A model generated the notes under the pieces. The model was not told where the DNA came from. It saw only the letters and a program-made list of their open reading frames with translations, and ran no database searches. A DNA stretch of 64,000 nt, from assembly GCA_963707065.1 (NCBI GenBank), contig CAVPPJ010000051.1, positions 99,043 through 163,042 on the forward strand, written 5' to 3'. Both the position numbers and the translations under genes were made by a program. This stretch comes from Palsa-506 sp963707065. Its GTDB lineage: Bacteria; Actinomycetota; Actinomycetes; Streptosporangiales; Streptosporangiaceae. The number at the start of each line of letters is the position of its first letter. Within the stretch, counting starts at the first letter, position 1. Below, one piece after another: positions 1-7,615 of this stretch.

Positions 1-56
1 GGGCTATCGGCGCCAATGGTCAGCTCGGCGGTACGCGACCGGAGCACGGTGTCCAT
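1..56 (-). CDS. Pterin-binding corrinoid methyltransferase (N-terminus only, runs off window)
   Basis: Only the first 18 codons are present, reading MDTVLRSRTAELTIGADS from an ATG at 56. This matches the N-terminal strand of dihydropteroate-synthase-fold methyltransferases (MtgA/MetH pterin-domain type), which usually begin 'TVLxSRT..V.IG.D.PF' just before the IGERINPTG motif. Such enzymes move a methyl group between methyl-Co(III) corrinoid protein and tetrahydrofolate in the cytosol. It starts 8 bp after the corrinoid-protein stop on the same strand, so it should be the third cistron of the IclR-corrinoid operon and complete the three-component system with the MttB protein at 1730. The identification rests on a short stretch and on context. 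Confidence 0.55.
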   Translation of the reverse strand, partial: MDTVLRSRTAELTIGADS

Positions 57-64
57 TCCGGCGC

Positions 65-730
65 CTACGCCCGTGCCAGCGCACGGCGCTGCGACAGCAG
101 CTCCTTGGCCCGCACCACGGCCGCCGACGCGTCGGACGCGTAGCCGTCGGCGCCGACCACGTCGGCGTACTCCTGCGTCACCGGCGCGCCGCCGACCATG
201 ATGATCACCTGGTCCCGCATGCCCGCCTTCTGCAGCGCGTTGATGTTCGCCTTGAACATCGGCATTGTCGTGGTGAGGAACGCGGAGAACCCGACGATGT
301 CCGGCTTGTGCTCCTTGATCGCGTCGATGAACTTCTCCGGCGAGACCTGCACGCCCAGGTCGATGACCTCGAAGCCGGCGCCCTCGAACATGATGTTGAC
401 CAGGTTCTTGCCGATGTCATGCACGTCGCCCTTGACGGTGCCCATCACGATCTTGCCGATCGACTCGGCGCCGGTCTCGGCCAGCAGCGGCCGCAGCACC
501 TCCAGGGCGCCCGCCATCGCCCGGCCGGCGATCAGCATCTCCGGGACGAAGAAGTCACCGCGCTCGAACCGCGCGCCGACCTCTTCGAGTGACGGGATCA
601 GCGCGTCGTACAGCAGCATCTCCGGGCCGAGGCCCATCTCGATGCCCAGGTTGGTGAGGGTGAGTACCTCGGGCGCGTTGCCGACGAGGGTGAAATCGTA
701 GAGCTGCTTCAGGAGCTCGTCTTGGGTCAC
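65..730 (-). CDS. Corrinoid (B12-binding) methyl-carrier protein, MtgC/MtbC-like
   Basis: A 221-residue cobalamin-binding protein of the methyltransferase corrinoid family. The N-terminal half is the helical cap domain (residues about 1-88). The C-terminal half is the Rossmann B12 domain with the base-off motif KGDVHDIGKN, placing the cobalt-ligating His at residue 104, then GFSAFLTTT and VGGAPVT, which normally cradle the nucleotide tail. It should carry the methyl group from the MttB enzyme to the pterin methyltransferase in the cytosol. The GTG start at 730 is chosen because GGAGAGAGAAGG lies just upstream and because it overlaps the IclR stop by 4 bp (GTGA), implying translational coupling. 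A longer reading from 940 would be out-of-frame IclR sequence. The length is normal for the family. Confidence 0.92.
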   Translation of the reverse strand: MTQDELLKQLYDFTLVGNAPEVLTLTNLGIEMGLGPEMLLYDALIPSLEEVGARFERGDFFVPEMLIAGRAMAGALEVLRPLLAETGAESIGKIVMGTVKGDVHDIGKNLVNIMFEGAGFEVIDLGVQVSPEKFIDAIKEHKPDIVGFSAFLTTTMPMFKANINALQKAGMRDQVIIMVGGAPVTQEYADVVGADGYASDASAAVVRAKELLSQRRALARA

Positions 731-1611
731 GCGGCACCTTCTCTCTCCGGCGGGTGTCCGGCTGCCTTCCCGTTCCCGGCTGCCTTCCCGTTCCTGGTGA
801 CCTTCCCGTTCCTGGCGGCGTGGTGCCCGAGAACGGCGGACAGGGCGCTGGCCTGCGCCACGCAGGCCGCGGCGACGTCGTGCATGCGCGCCCGGGTCAG
901 CCGGCTGGCCGGGCCGGACACCGACATCGCCGCCACGCACGCGGATCCGGCCGAGTACACGGGCGCGGCCACGGCGATCAGGCCCGGTTCGAGCTCTTCC
1001 TCGGTGACGGCGTAGCCACGGCGCCGTACCTCGGCGAGGTCGGCCGCCACGGCGGCACGGCTGGTGATCGTCCTGGCCGTGCGGTGCTGCAGCCGCCCTG
1101 ACGGCAGCTGCGCGGCACCGTAGGCGAGCAGCACCTTGCCGAGCGCGGCGCAGTGCAGCGGCACCGAGAGCCCGACCCAGTTGGTCCCGCCGATCAGGTA
1201 CGTGCTCTCCACCTGGGCGATCTGCTCGACCATGCCGTTGCTGGCCACGCCGAGGTTGATGGTCTCGCCGGTCACGTCGCCGAGCCGGTCAAGGAACGGC
1301 CGGGCCATGGCGACCAGGCCCGCCTCGGCGCCGCCGCGCCAGGCGTACCGGACGAACATCTCGCCGGGCTGGAACCCGCCGTGGCCGTCCCGCCGGACCA
1401 GGCCGCCCCGCTCCAGCGCCATCAGCAGCCGCGAGGTGGTGCTCTTGGCCAGCCCGGTGGCCGCGGTCAGCTCGGTGAACGTGACCGGGTCGGGGCAGTG
1501 CACGACCTCCTTGAGCAGCTGCGCTGCCCGGTCGACCGCCTGCGTCCCGGTAGGGCTGGTCACTGCCGCCTCGTTCCCCCGGAGTCCCCGCAGCGTCCTG
1601 CGGAGTTCCAT
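727..1611 (-). CDS. IclR-family transcriptional regulator
   Basis: An IclR-type repressor or activator with an N-terminal winged helix (about residues 22-85, containing VDRAAQLLKEV and GLAKSTTSRLL) and a C-terminal effector-binding GAF-like domain (about 100-260). It is divergent from the MttB gene and overlaps the corrinoid-protein start, so it probably controls the methyl-transfer module in response to its substrate. The ATG at 1611 is used; a GTG at 1563 is an alternative that leaves a better-sized N-terminus and would put the inverted repeat at 1605-1621 outside the gene. The last about 35 residues form an odd Gly/Lys/Asn tail (NGKAAGNGKAAG), encoded by a 15-bp tandem repeat at about 760-815, absent from ordinary IclR proteins. 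Confidence 0.9.
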   Translation of the reverse strand: MELRRTLRGLRGNEAAVTSPTGTQAVDRAAQLLKEVVHCPDPVTFTELTAATGLAKSTTSRLLMALERGGLVRRDGHGGFQPGEMFVRYAWRGGAEAGLVAMARPFLDRLGDVTGETINLGVASNGMVEQIAQVESTYLIGGTNWVGLSVPLHCAALGKVLLAYGAAQLPSGRLQHRTARTITSRAAVAADLAEVRRRGYAVTEEELEPGLIAVAAPVYSAGSACVAAMSVSGPASRLTRARMHDVAAACVAQASALSAVLGHHAARNGKVTRNGKAAGNGKAAGHPPEREGAA

Positions 1612-1621
1612 CTTACGGAAC
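1605..1621. promoter_or_regulatory. Inverted repeat GTTCC-N7-GGAAC near the IclR start
   Basis: GTTCC and GGAAC arms are separated by 7 bases and span the upstream IclR ATG. The same half-sites recur at 1712-1725. The pairing of two such sites in a divergent IclR promoter suggests operator function, likely autoregulation; this is inference from position and symmetry. Confidence 0.4.
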
Positions 1622-1666
1622 CTTGTTCTACTATGTGATCCTAGATTCGGGCCTTCCGGCGGTCAA

Positions 1667-1720
1667 GCGAGCACCTTTCGCTGAGCGAGCACCGTTGGCT
1701 GAGCTGGCACCGTTCCGCAC
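1667..1720. repeat. Three 18-bp imperfect direct repeats upstream of the MttB gene
   Basis: Three consecutive 18-bp units begin at 1667, 1685 and 1703, each built on GCGAGCACCGTTNGCTGA. The third unit merges into the palindrome at 1712-1725. They fill the leader between the divergent promoters and the MttB start. They could be iterated regulator sites or one of the short tandem repeats common in this window. Confidence 0.6.
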
Positions 1721-1725
1721 GGAAC
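1712..1725. promoter_or_regulatory. Perfect palindrome GTTCCGCACGGAAC upstream of MttB
   Basis: A 6-bp arm palindrome (GTTCCG/CGGAAC, central CA) lies directly before the MttB ribosome-binding region. Its half-sites match those at 1605-1621. It is a good candidate operator for the adjacent IclR regulator, where binding would block MttB expression. Confidence 0.5.
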
Positions 1726-1729
1726 TGAG

Positions 1730-3175
1730 GTGGCGATGTTCCTCAACCGGATGCCCAGGTACGAGATCCTGTCTCCCGACGCCATCGGCGTCCTGGACCG
1801 GGGCTGGCGGCGGATCGTGTCCGAGATCGGCATCCAGTTCGCCAAGCCCGAGGCGGTCGAGCTGTTCCGCAAGGCCGGCCAGCAGGTCGACGGCGACGTC
1901 GTCAAGCTGGATCCGGAGTTCGTTCTTGAGCAGGTGGCGAAGGCCCCGCGCGAGTTCGACGTCCAGGCCAGGAACCCGGCGAACAACGTGCACATCGGCG
2001 GCGACCAGATGGTCTTCGGCGGCGTCTACGGCTGCCCGTTCGTGCGCGAGGGCGACGTCCGCAGGGAAGCGACGATGTCGGACTTCCGCCGGCTGACCAT
2101 GCTCGCCCAGTCCTTCCCCGAGCTCGACTCGGCCGGGGGAGTGATCTGCGAGCCGAACGACGCGCCGCTGGACTCCCGGCACCTTGACATGATCTACGCC
2201 CTGCAGACCCTGACCGACAAGATCTACATGGGCAACGTGGTCTCCGGCCCGAACGCCGCCGACACCATCGCCATGACCGAGATCCTGTTCGGCAGCCGGG
2301 CCGCGATCGAGCAGACACCGGCCACGATCTCACTGATCAACTGCAACTCCCCGCTCCGCTGGGACGACCGGATGCTGGACGCCCAGTTCGAGTACTGCGC
2401 AGCAAATCAGCCCGTGGTGCTGACCCCGTTTCTGCTGATGGGCGCCATGTCGCCGGTCACGATCCCGTCCGCGCTTGTGCAGCAGCTGGCGGAGGCCCTG
2501 TCCGGGATCGCGCTGGCGCAGCTGATCAGGCCGGGCTGCCCGGTGATCTTCGGCTCGTTCCTGTCCAACATCGACATGCAGTCCGGCTCGCCGAGCTTCG
2601 GCACCCCGGAATCCGGGATCGGGCTGCTGTGCACCGGGCAGCTGGCCCGCCATTTCGGGCTGCCGTTCCGGACCGGCGGCGGGCTGAATTCCAGCCAGAC
2701 CGCGGACGCGCAGGCGGCGTATGAGGCGCTGATGACGCTGCTGCCCACGTTCCTGGCGGGCACCAATTTCGTCATGCACGCGGCCGGGTGGCTGGAAGGC
2801 GGCCTGGTCAGCTGCTATGAGAAGTTCATCATCGACATCGAGCTGCTGCGGATGCTGCGGGTGGAATTCACGCCGCTGGAGATCGACGAGGCCTCGCTGG
2901 CGTTCGGCGCGCATGAGGAAGTCGGCCACGGCGGCCATTTCCTCGGCGCCGCGCACACCATGGAGCGGTTCCGCGAGTGCTTCTACCGGCCGCTGCTGTC
3001 GTCCAGCTCGAACTACGAGCGGTGGCTGAAGCAGGGCGGCAAGGACGCCACGGCGCGGGCAGGCGAGATCAGCGCCAAGACGCTGGATGCGTACGAGCAG
3101 CCGCCGCTGGACGGCGCGATCCAGGCGGAGCTCGAGGAGTTCGTCACCCGCCGCCGCGCCGAGCTCGGCGACTAA
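1730..3175 (+). CDS. MttB-family (non-pyrrolysine) corrinoid-dependent methyltransferase
   Basis: A 481-residue protein of the trimethylamine methyltransferase MttB superfamily (COG5598), a TIM-barrel enzyme that transfers a methyl group from a quaternary amine-type substrate to a Co(I) corrinoid protein. Recognisable stretches include RRIVSEIGIQF near the N-terminus, the glycine-rich central FRTGGGLNSSQTADAQAAYE and the C-terminal VEFTPLEIDEASLAF and EVGHGGHFLGA. The frame is open from end to end with no internal TAG, so it belongs to the pyrrolysine-free branch whose studied members act on substrates such as glycine betaine. The actual substrate cannot be read from sequence. GTG at 1730 is taken; ATG at 1736 or 1751 is possible. 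It is transcribed divergently from the IclR-corrinoid operon, whose products are its expected partners. Confidence 0.9.
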   Translation: MAMFLNRMPRYEILSPDAIGVLDRGWRRIVSEIGIQFAKPEAVELFRKAGQQVDGDVVKLDPEFVLEQVAKAPREFDVQARNPANNVHIGGDQMVFGGVYGCPFVREGDVRREATMSDFRRLTMLAQSFPELDSAGGVICEPNDAPLDSRHLDMIYALQTLTDKIYMGNVVSGPNAADTIAMTEILFGSRAAIEQTPATISLINCNSPLRWDDRMLDAQFEYCAANQPVVLTPFLLMGAMSPVTIPSALVQQLAEALSGIALAQLIRPGCPVIFGSFLSNIDMQSGSPSFGTPESGIGLLCTGQLARHFGLPFRTGGGLNSSQTADAQAAYEALMTLLPTFLAGTNFVMHAAGWLEGGLVSCYEKFIIDIELLRMLRVEFTPLEIDEASLAFGAHEEVGHGGHFLGAAHTMERFRECFYRPLLSSSSNYERWLKQGGKDATARAGEISAKTLDAYEQPPLDGAIQAELEEFVTRRRAELGD

Positions 3176-3185
3176 CTCATGCCGG

Positions 3186-3205
3186 GCAGGCACGTCGCTG
3201 CCTGC
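3186..3205 (+). terminator. Hairpin after the MttB gene
   Basis: GCAGGCA and TGCCTGC form a 7-bp stem with a 6-base loop 10 bp after the MttB stop. No U-tract follows, which is usual in actinomycetes. A modest terminator candidate. Confidence 0.4.
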
Positions 3206-3301
3206 TGGTCAGCAACCGGCGAATGAACCGGACCTGGGCGGGCACTGCTCAGAGTGAGCGAACCAGGTAACCACAGACCATGAAGGCGGGGTCTGGACGC
3301 C

Positions 3302-4210
3302 GTGCTGACTTCTTCGATGAGATCTTGGCCGATAGCGGTCGCGGCGTTAGCGTCCTTCGCGCTGAGCGCGTGCGGCTCCGCACCTCCGATGGCGCCGGGC
3401 ACGGCCTCAGTGGTGTCGGCGCCGGTGCGGATCGCGCACACCAGGCTGGGTGCCGTCGGGTACCGGGTCGTCGGGAGCGGCCGCCCGCTGGTCTTGATCA
3501 TGGGCTACGCCGGGACCATGGAGGTCTGGGATCCGCGGCTGGTGCACGCCCTCGCCCGGCACAACCGGGTGGTGATGTTCGACAACGCCGGAGTTGGCCG
3601 TACCCAGCCACTGCCCGGGGAACGGACCGCGACACTCACCATCGACGCCATGGCCGGCCAGACCAGCGCGCTCATCGACGCCCTCGGCCTCGGCAGGCCG
3701 GACGTACTGGGCTGGTCGATGGGCGGCATGATCGCCCAGGCCCTGGCGGTCCTGCACCCGGCCCAGGTGCGCCGCCTGGTGCTGTGCGCCACGTTCCCGG
3801 GGACCGGCCCGGTCGCGGTGCCCTCGCAGGCGGCAATCCAGGCCGGCAGCCTTTTCCCTGCTAATCAGTCCAGCGCCTACGACGCATTCACGGCAGCGAT
3901 CGCGGAATACCCAGCCGCCCCCGCGCCGTCGGCCCTCACGAAAACGGCTCAGGCGGGCGCCGTAACCAACTGGTGGGACGGCACCGACGCGGCCGGACGC
4001 AAGATCGCCAGAATCTCAGTGCCCACTCTTATCGCCGACGGCACCGCCGACCAGCTCGACCCGGTCGCCAATGACCACACCCTCGCCCGCCTCATCCCCA
4101 GGGCGAGACTGGTGCTCTACCCCGATGCCGGGCACGGGTTCCTGTTCCAGGAAGGAACGCGCTTCACTTCCCTCATCGAATCGTTCCTGACCGGGCACCC
4201 AAGCTCGTAG
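3302..4210 (+). CDS. Secreted alpha/beta-hydrolase lipoprotein
   Basis: A 302-residue alpha/beta-hydrolase. The N-terminus is a lipoprotein signal peptide ending in the lipobox LSAC (Cys about residue 24), so the enzyme should be anchored on the outer face of the membrane. The nucleophile elbow is GWSMGG (Ser about 138), the acid is probably in DGTADQLDP (about 245) and the His in DAGHGF (about 275), giving a complete triad. Family members hydrolyse esters, lactones or similar bonds; the substrate is unknown. GTG at 3302 is used; ATG at 3317 gives a compact signal peptide and is equally likely. It stands alone between the MttB gene and a convergent permease gene. Confidence 0.82.
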   Translation: MLTSSMRSWPIAVAALASFALSACGSAPPMAPGTASVVSAPVRIAHTRLGAVGYRVVGSGRPLVLIMGYAGTMEVWDPRLVHALARHNRVVMFDNAGVGRTQPLPGERTATLTIDAMAGQTSALIDALGLGRPDVLGWSMGGMIAQALAVLHPAQVRRLVLCATFPGTGPVAVPSQAAIQAGSLFPANQSSAYDAFTAAIAEYPAAPAPSALTKTAQAGAVTNWWDGTDAAGRKIARISVPTLIADGTADQLDPVANDHTLARLIPRARLVLYPDAGHGFLFQEGTRFTSLIESFLTGHPSS

Positions 4211-4240
4211 CGGTAGCGACCTGCCGCATGCTCCCCGCTG

Positions 4241-4290
4241 TGGTGGCTGCGGGTGGAGTTCACGCCGCTGGAGATCGACGAGGCCCGCTG
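4241..4290 (+). pseudogene. Short MttB-like remnant (duplicate of MttB codons)
   Basis: Bases around 4247-4284 nearly repeat 2858-2895 of the MttB gene. Translated, it gives VEFTPLEIDEA, identical to MttB residues near 377-387, with only a single synonymous change before the match ends. Sequence on either side is unrelated. It is a debris fragment of a second mttB copy or the footprint of a recombination event. It lies in the 95-bp gap between two convergent genes and encodes nothing functional. Confidence 0.6.
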
Positions 4291-4305
4291 GCCTGCGGAC
4301 GGCCG

Positions 4306-5547
4306 TCACAGCGCCCATAGCGCGTCGGTAGGTGACATGCGGGCGGCGCGCAGGGCCGGGAGCAGCCCGGCGGCTGCGCCGATGAGCAGCGCGGCACCGA
4401 GCCCGCCGCCCCAGGCGAGCGCGGGCACGACGATGGCCCAGCCTTGAGCGGCGGCGTAGAGGGCGGTGGCGACGACGCCGATGGCGACGCCTGCAGCGCC
4501 GCCCAGGAGCGCGAGCAGGATGGCCTCGGACAGGAACTGGATCCGGATGTGTCCCCTGGTCGCGCCCAGGGCGCGGCGCAGCCCGATCTCCGATCGTCGT
4601 TCCAGCACGGAGATGACCATGATGTTGGCCACCCCGACCGCGCCGACCAGCAGCGCGACCGCGCCGAGGCCGAGGAACAGGTCGTTGAGTGCGCTCTGGG
4701 CGTCGGCCTGGGCAACCAGGGCGGCGGACGGCTGGGAGACGTCGACGTTGTCGGGGTTTTCGGGGTTGGCCTGCGCGGCGAGGATGTTATCGACGGCGCC
4801 GACCTGGCTGGTCTGGGCTCTGACGTAGATGGTGGAGGGGCGGCCGTCGAAGCCGAGGTATTTCCCGGCAGCGGGGTAGCCGACGAGAACGGAGGAGTCG
4901 ATCTCGGGGGCGAGCACGGCAGGGCGCAGGATGCCGGCCAGGTAGAACCACTGGCCGCCGACCCAGATCCGCTCGCCCGGGTAGATGCGGTCGATCCCCA
5001 GTCGCTGGGCGGCGGCGGCGCCGAGCACCGCGACGGGTTCACCGGCAGTGGCGGCGTTGAGGTAGCTGCCCTGGGCGATGGTGGTGCCTACGGCGCGGGG
5101 CAGGCCGAGGCTGGCCGCGTCGACGGACAGTCCGTTGGTGTCGATGGCGGGGATCAGCGGGCTGCGGTAGGCGCTGGCATCGACCGTCCCGGTGTCCTGG
5201 ACGGCGGTGACTGGCCCGATCCGGCCGATCATCGCGGGTGCTGCCTCGGGCAGCTCGGCGGTGCCACCACTGAGGTTCTGGCCGTCGGTGACCGTGAGCA
5301 AGTTGGTGCCAAGCCTGCTGATCTCGGTCAGCAGGCCGGCCTGGGACGAGGAAGACAGGCCCAGGACGGCGACGATGGCGGCCACCCCGATGGCGATTCC
5401 GAGGGCGGAAAGCCCGGCCCGGAGTTTCCTTGTGCGCAGGCCCACGCCGGCCAGGCGGGCCAGGTCGGATGGGTGCAGCCGCCCTGGCGCGGGCGTCACG
5501 GCGGTCACTGGGGCACCCCTCTTTCTCGCGGGTGCCGATACGGTCAT
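4306..5547 (-). CDS. MacB-like ABC transporter permease (FtsX fold)
   Basis: A 413-residue permease with the MacB layout: one N-terminal membrane helix (about residues 42-66, ALGIAIGVAAIVAVLGL), a large extracytoplasmic core domain (about 70-280, SRLGTNLLTV onward), then three C-terminal helices in the FtsX domain (about 285-410) including the RRSEIGLRRALGA coupling region. With the ATPase upstream it should form a mechanotransmission-type ABC complex rather than a classic pore. Its ATG overlaps the ATPase stop by 4 bp (ATGA at 5544-5547), and an HlyD-type adaptor precedes the ATPase, so adaptor, ATPase and permease form one unit. It is the last gene of the operon; substrate unknown. Confidence 0.9.
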   Translation of the reverse strand: MTVSAPARKRGAPVTAVTPAPGRLHPSDLARLAGVGLRTRKLRAGLSALGIAIGVAAIVAVLGLSSSSQAGLLTEISRLGTNLLTVTDGQNLSGGTAELPEAAPAMIGRIGPVTAVQDTGTVDASAYRSPLIPAIDTNGLSVDAASLGLPRAVGTTIAQGSYLNAATAGEPVAVLGAAAAQRLGIDRIYPGERIWVGGQWFYLAGILRPAVLAPEIDSSVLVGYPAAGKYLGFDGRPSTIYVRAQTSQVGAVDNILAAQANPENPDNVDVSQPSAALVAQADAQSALNDLFLGLGAVALLVGAVGVANIMVISVLERRSEIGLRRALGATRGHIRIQFLSEAILLALLGGAAGVAIGVVATALYAAAQGWAIVVPALAWGGGLGAALLIGAAAGLLPALRAARMSPTDALWAL

Positions 5548-6434
5548 GGCTGCCGCTCCGCCGGGAGCGGCGGCCCGTCGTAGCGGACCTCGCTAGCTCC
5601 GGCCGCGGGGACGGGGGCACGGCCAGGCGGCGGGCCGGCCGCCAGGGCCGGTGCCGGGCCGATCGCGGTGCGGGTGGTGTCGGCGACGATGCGCCCGTCG
5701 AGCATCTCGATCTGGCGGGGCAGCCGGGCGGCTATCTCCCGGTCGTGGGTGATCAGCACGATGGTGGCGCCTTCGGCGTTGAGTTCCGCCAGCAGGTCCA
5801 GGAGCGCGGAGCCGGCCGCGCTGTCCAGGTTGCCAGTGGGCTCGTCGGCCAGCACGATGGCCGGCAGGCCGGCCAGGGCGCGGGCGATCGCGACCCGCTG
5901 CCGCTCGCCGCCCGACAGCTGCGTCGGCCGGGCGGTGATCCGGTGGCCGAGCCCGACCCGGGCGAGCGCCGCGGCGGCCCGCTCGCGGCGGCTGGCGAGG
6001 CCTTCCCCGGCGTACAGCAGCCCGTCGGCGACGTTGTCCAGGGCGGTGGCGTGCTCAGCCAGGAAGAACTGCTGGAACACCAAGCCGATGCGGGTGGCCC
6101 GCAGCGCGGAGACTTCCCGGTCGGACATGGCGGCCACATCCAGGCCGGTGACTCGCACGGTCCCGCTGGTGGGCCGGTCCAGGGTGCCCATCAGGTGCAG
6201 CAGCGTCGACTTGCCCGATCCGGACGGCCCGGCGATGGCGAGCAGTTCACCGGGCGCGACGGCGAAGCTCACCCCGCGCAGCGCCGCGACGGGCGGCTCG
6301 CCGGGATAGGTCTTGGTCACCGTGTCCAGTTCGAGGATCATGCCGGGGCTGGCCGCCGGGCACGGGCGCAGGTCGCGGTCTCGGTCGCCGGGCAGCGTCC
6401 GGCCGGCCGGACGCATGCGGGCACGGGCGGTCAT
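5544..6434 (-). CDS. ABC transporter ATPase (MacB/LolD type)
   Basis: ATPase of the LolD/MacB family that powers the permease encoded just downstream. Walker A is GPSGSGKS, the signature is LSGGERQR and Walker B is AIVLADEPTGNLDS, with the family-typical ERQRVAIARALA. The core starts at MILELDTVTKTYPG (residue 32, position 6341); the first 31 residues are Arg/Pro-rich and may not be translated. The annotated ATG overlaps the adaptor stop by 4 bp (6431-6434), which argues for coupling and for the longer start. The length without the tail is normal for the family. Confidence 0.92.
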   Translation of the reverse strand: MTARARMRPAGRTLPGDRDRDLRPCPAASPGMILELDTVTKTYPGEPPVAALRGVSFAVAPGELLAIAGPSGSGKSTLLHLMGTLDRPTSGTVRVTGLDVAAMSDREVSALRATRIGLVFQQFFLAEHATALDNVADGLLYAGEGLASRRERAAAALARVGLGHRITARPTQLSGGERQRVAIARALAGLPAIVLADEPTGNLDSAAGSALLDLLAELNAEGATIVLITHDREIAARLPRQIEMLDGRIVADTTRTAIGPAPALAAGPPPGRAPVPAAGASEVRYDGPPLPAERQP

Positions 6435-7615
6435 GTGGCCGGTACCACGACGTGCTGGCCGGCCACCAGACCCGGCCCGGTCACCTGGACCAGCCCGGCG
6501 GCGTCGTCGAACACCCCGAGGGACACCGCCACCAGGTGACGGGTCCTGGCGGCGCCGGTGACTTCCACCGCGTACCCGCCGCTGGCTCTGGCCAGCAGCG
6601 CGTCCACCGGCACCACCAGGGCATCGGGCACGCTGCCGGTAGTGATCGTCACCTCGACCGGCGCCTGATCCAGGCGGCAGGCCGCCTTCGGGTGGGTCAG
6701 GGTGACCTCGACAGTGATGGTGGGAGTGCTGCCCGGATCACCGGAGCTGTCCGATGACGATGCAATGGCGACGGTGCTGACCGAAGACACGGCACCCGGC
6801 GTGTGCTCGCCGTCGGGCAGGGTGATGGTGACGTGGTCGCCGGCCTTGACCTCGGTCTGCTGAGCGACGTCCAGGTCGATGGTGACTGCCAGGGCCGTCG
6901 AGCTGGCCGACAGCAGCACAGATCCGGGCTGGGCCATGCCACCCAGTACCGTGGTGGCGCCCAGACCGGTAATCCGGGCCGCGGCAGGCAGGAACACCGC
7001 CTGGCCCAGGGTCAGCACGCCGGTCTGGGCCACCCCCAGCCGGGCCTGCAGCTTCTCCAGCGCATAGGCGGTTTCGCCGCTGAAGTAGTCCCGGTCCGGG
7101 CCGGGGCCAACTGCCGCGCTGGTGGCATAGCCGAGCCTGACCAGGCCGGCGTTGAGCTCGGCCACGTCCGGCCCGGTCAGCCCTTCGGACAGGTCACGGT
7201 AAGCGGGGACCTTCCCGTACAGCAGCACCACCGGGCTGCCGCTGACACGGTAAAGCACCTCGCCCTGGCGCACGACCCGGCCGACGGCCGGCAAAGCGGT
7301 GATCGTGCCCTGGGCCTGGTTCACCACGGTATAGGCGCCAGCGTCGCCCAGGGTGGCATCCACCTGGGTCTGCGAGGACAGCGCCCGCCGGGTGATGGCG
7401 GCGGTCGAGGTGGGATAGGCGTTACCGGCTACCCCCGCATTCGCGTGACCGGGCCCGCCGAACGCGCCGCTGAGTCCGGCCACGACGCCGCCCGCGACCA
7501 CGGCCGCCACGCCAGCGGCCGCCCAGCGCCGCCGGCCAGGCCGGCGCCCGCTGCTGGTGTCCGGGTACGGGGGCGGGGATGCGCCTGCTGCCTGCTCAGG
7601 AGCGGCGGTGCTCAT
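6431..7615 (-). CDS. HlyD-type membrane-fusion adaptor with peptidoglycan-binding-like domain
   Basis: A 394-residue single-pass adaptor. After a short Pro-rich cytoplasmic tail there is one membrane helix (about residues 31-52, VAAVVAGGVVAGL). The outside part contains a lipoyl/barrel-sandwich half (RQGEVLYRVSGSPVVLLYG), a peptidoglycan_binding_1-like segment (LNAGLVRLGYA...AYALEKLQARLGVAQTG, about 165-215) and a beta-barrel part (VKAGDHVTITLPDG). Gram-positive MacB-type exporters often have such adaptors, thought to link the permease with the cell wall. ATG at 7615 is chosen because it overlaps the upstream lipoprotein stop (ATGA); extension to 7774 would read the lipoprotein in the wrong frame. 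Confidence 0.85.
   Translation of the reverse strand: MSTAAPEQAAGASPPPYPDTSSGRRPGRRRWAAAGVAAVVAGGVVAGLSGAFGGPGHANAGVAGNAYPTSTAAITRRALSSQTQVDATLGDAGAYTVVNQAQGTITALPAVGRVVRQGEVLYRVSGSPVVLLYGKVPAYRDLSEGLTGPDVAELNAGLVRLGYATSAAVGPGPDRDYFSGETAYALEKLQARLGVAQTGVLTLGQAVFLPAAARITGLGATTVLGGMAQPGSVLLSASSTALAVTIDLDVAQQTEVKAGDHVTITLPDGEHTPGAVSSVSTVAIASSSDSSGDPGSTPTITVEVTLTHPKAACRLDQAPVEVTITTGSVPDALVVPVDALLARASGGYAVEVTGAARTRHLVAVSLGVFDDAAGLVQVTGPGLVAGQHVVVPAT

Noticed and set aside
1..20. A 13-base match (CTATCGGCGCCAA) between the window start and 63757-63769
   Set aside because: Short GC-rich matches are expected by chance; there is no sign of a circular join or terminal repeat.
1730..3175. Pyrrolysine-containing MttB
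   Set aside because: The frame has no internal TAG, and no pyl genes were seen; it belongs to the pyrrolysine-free branch.
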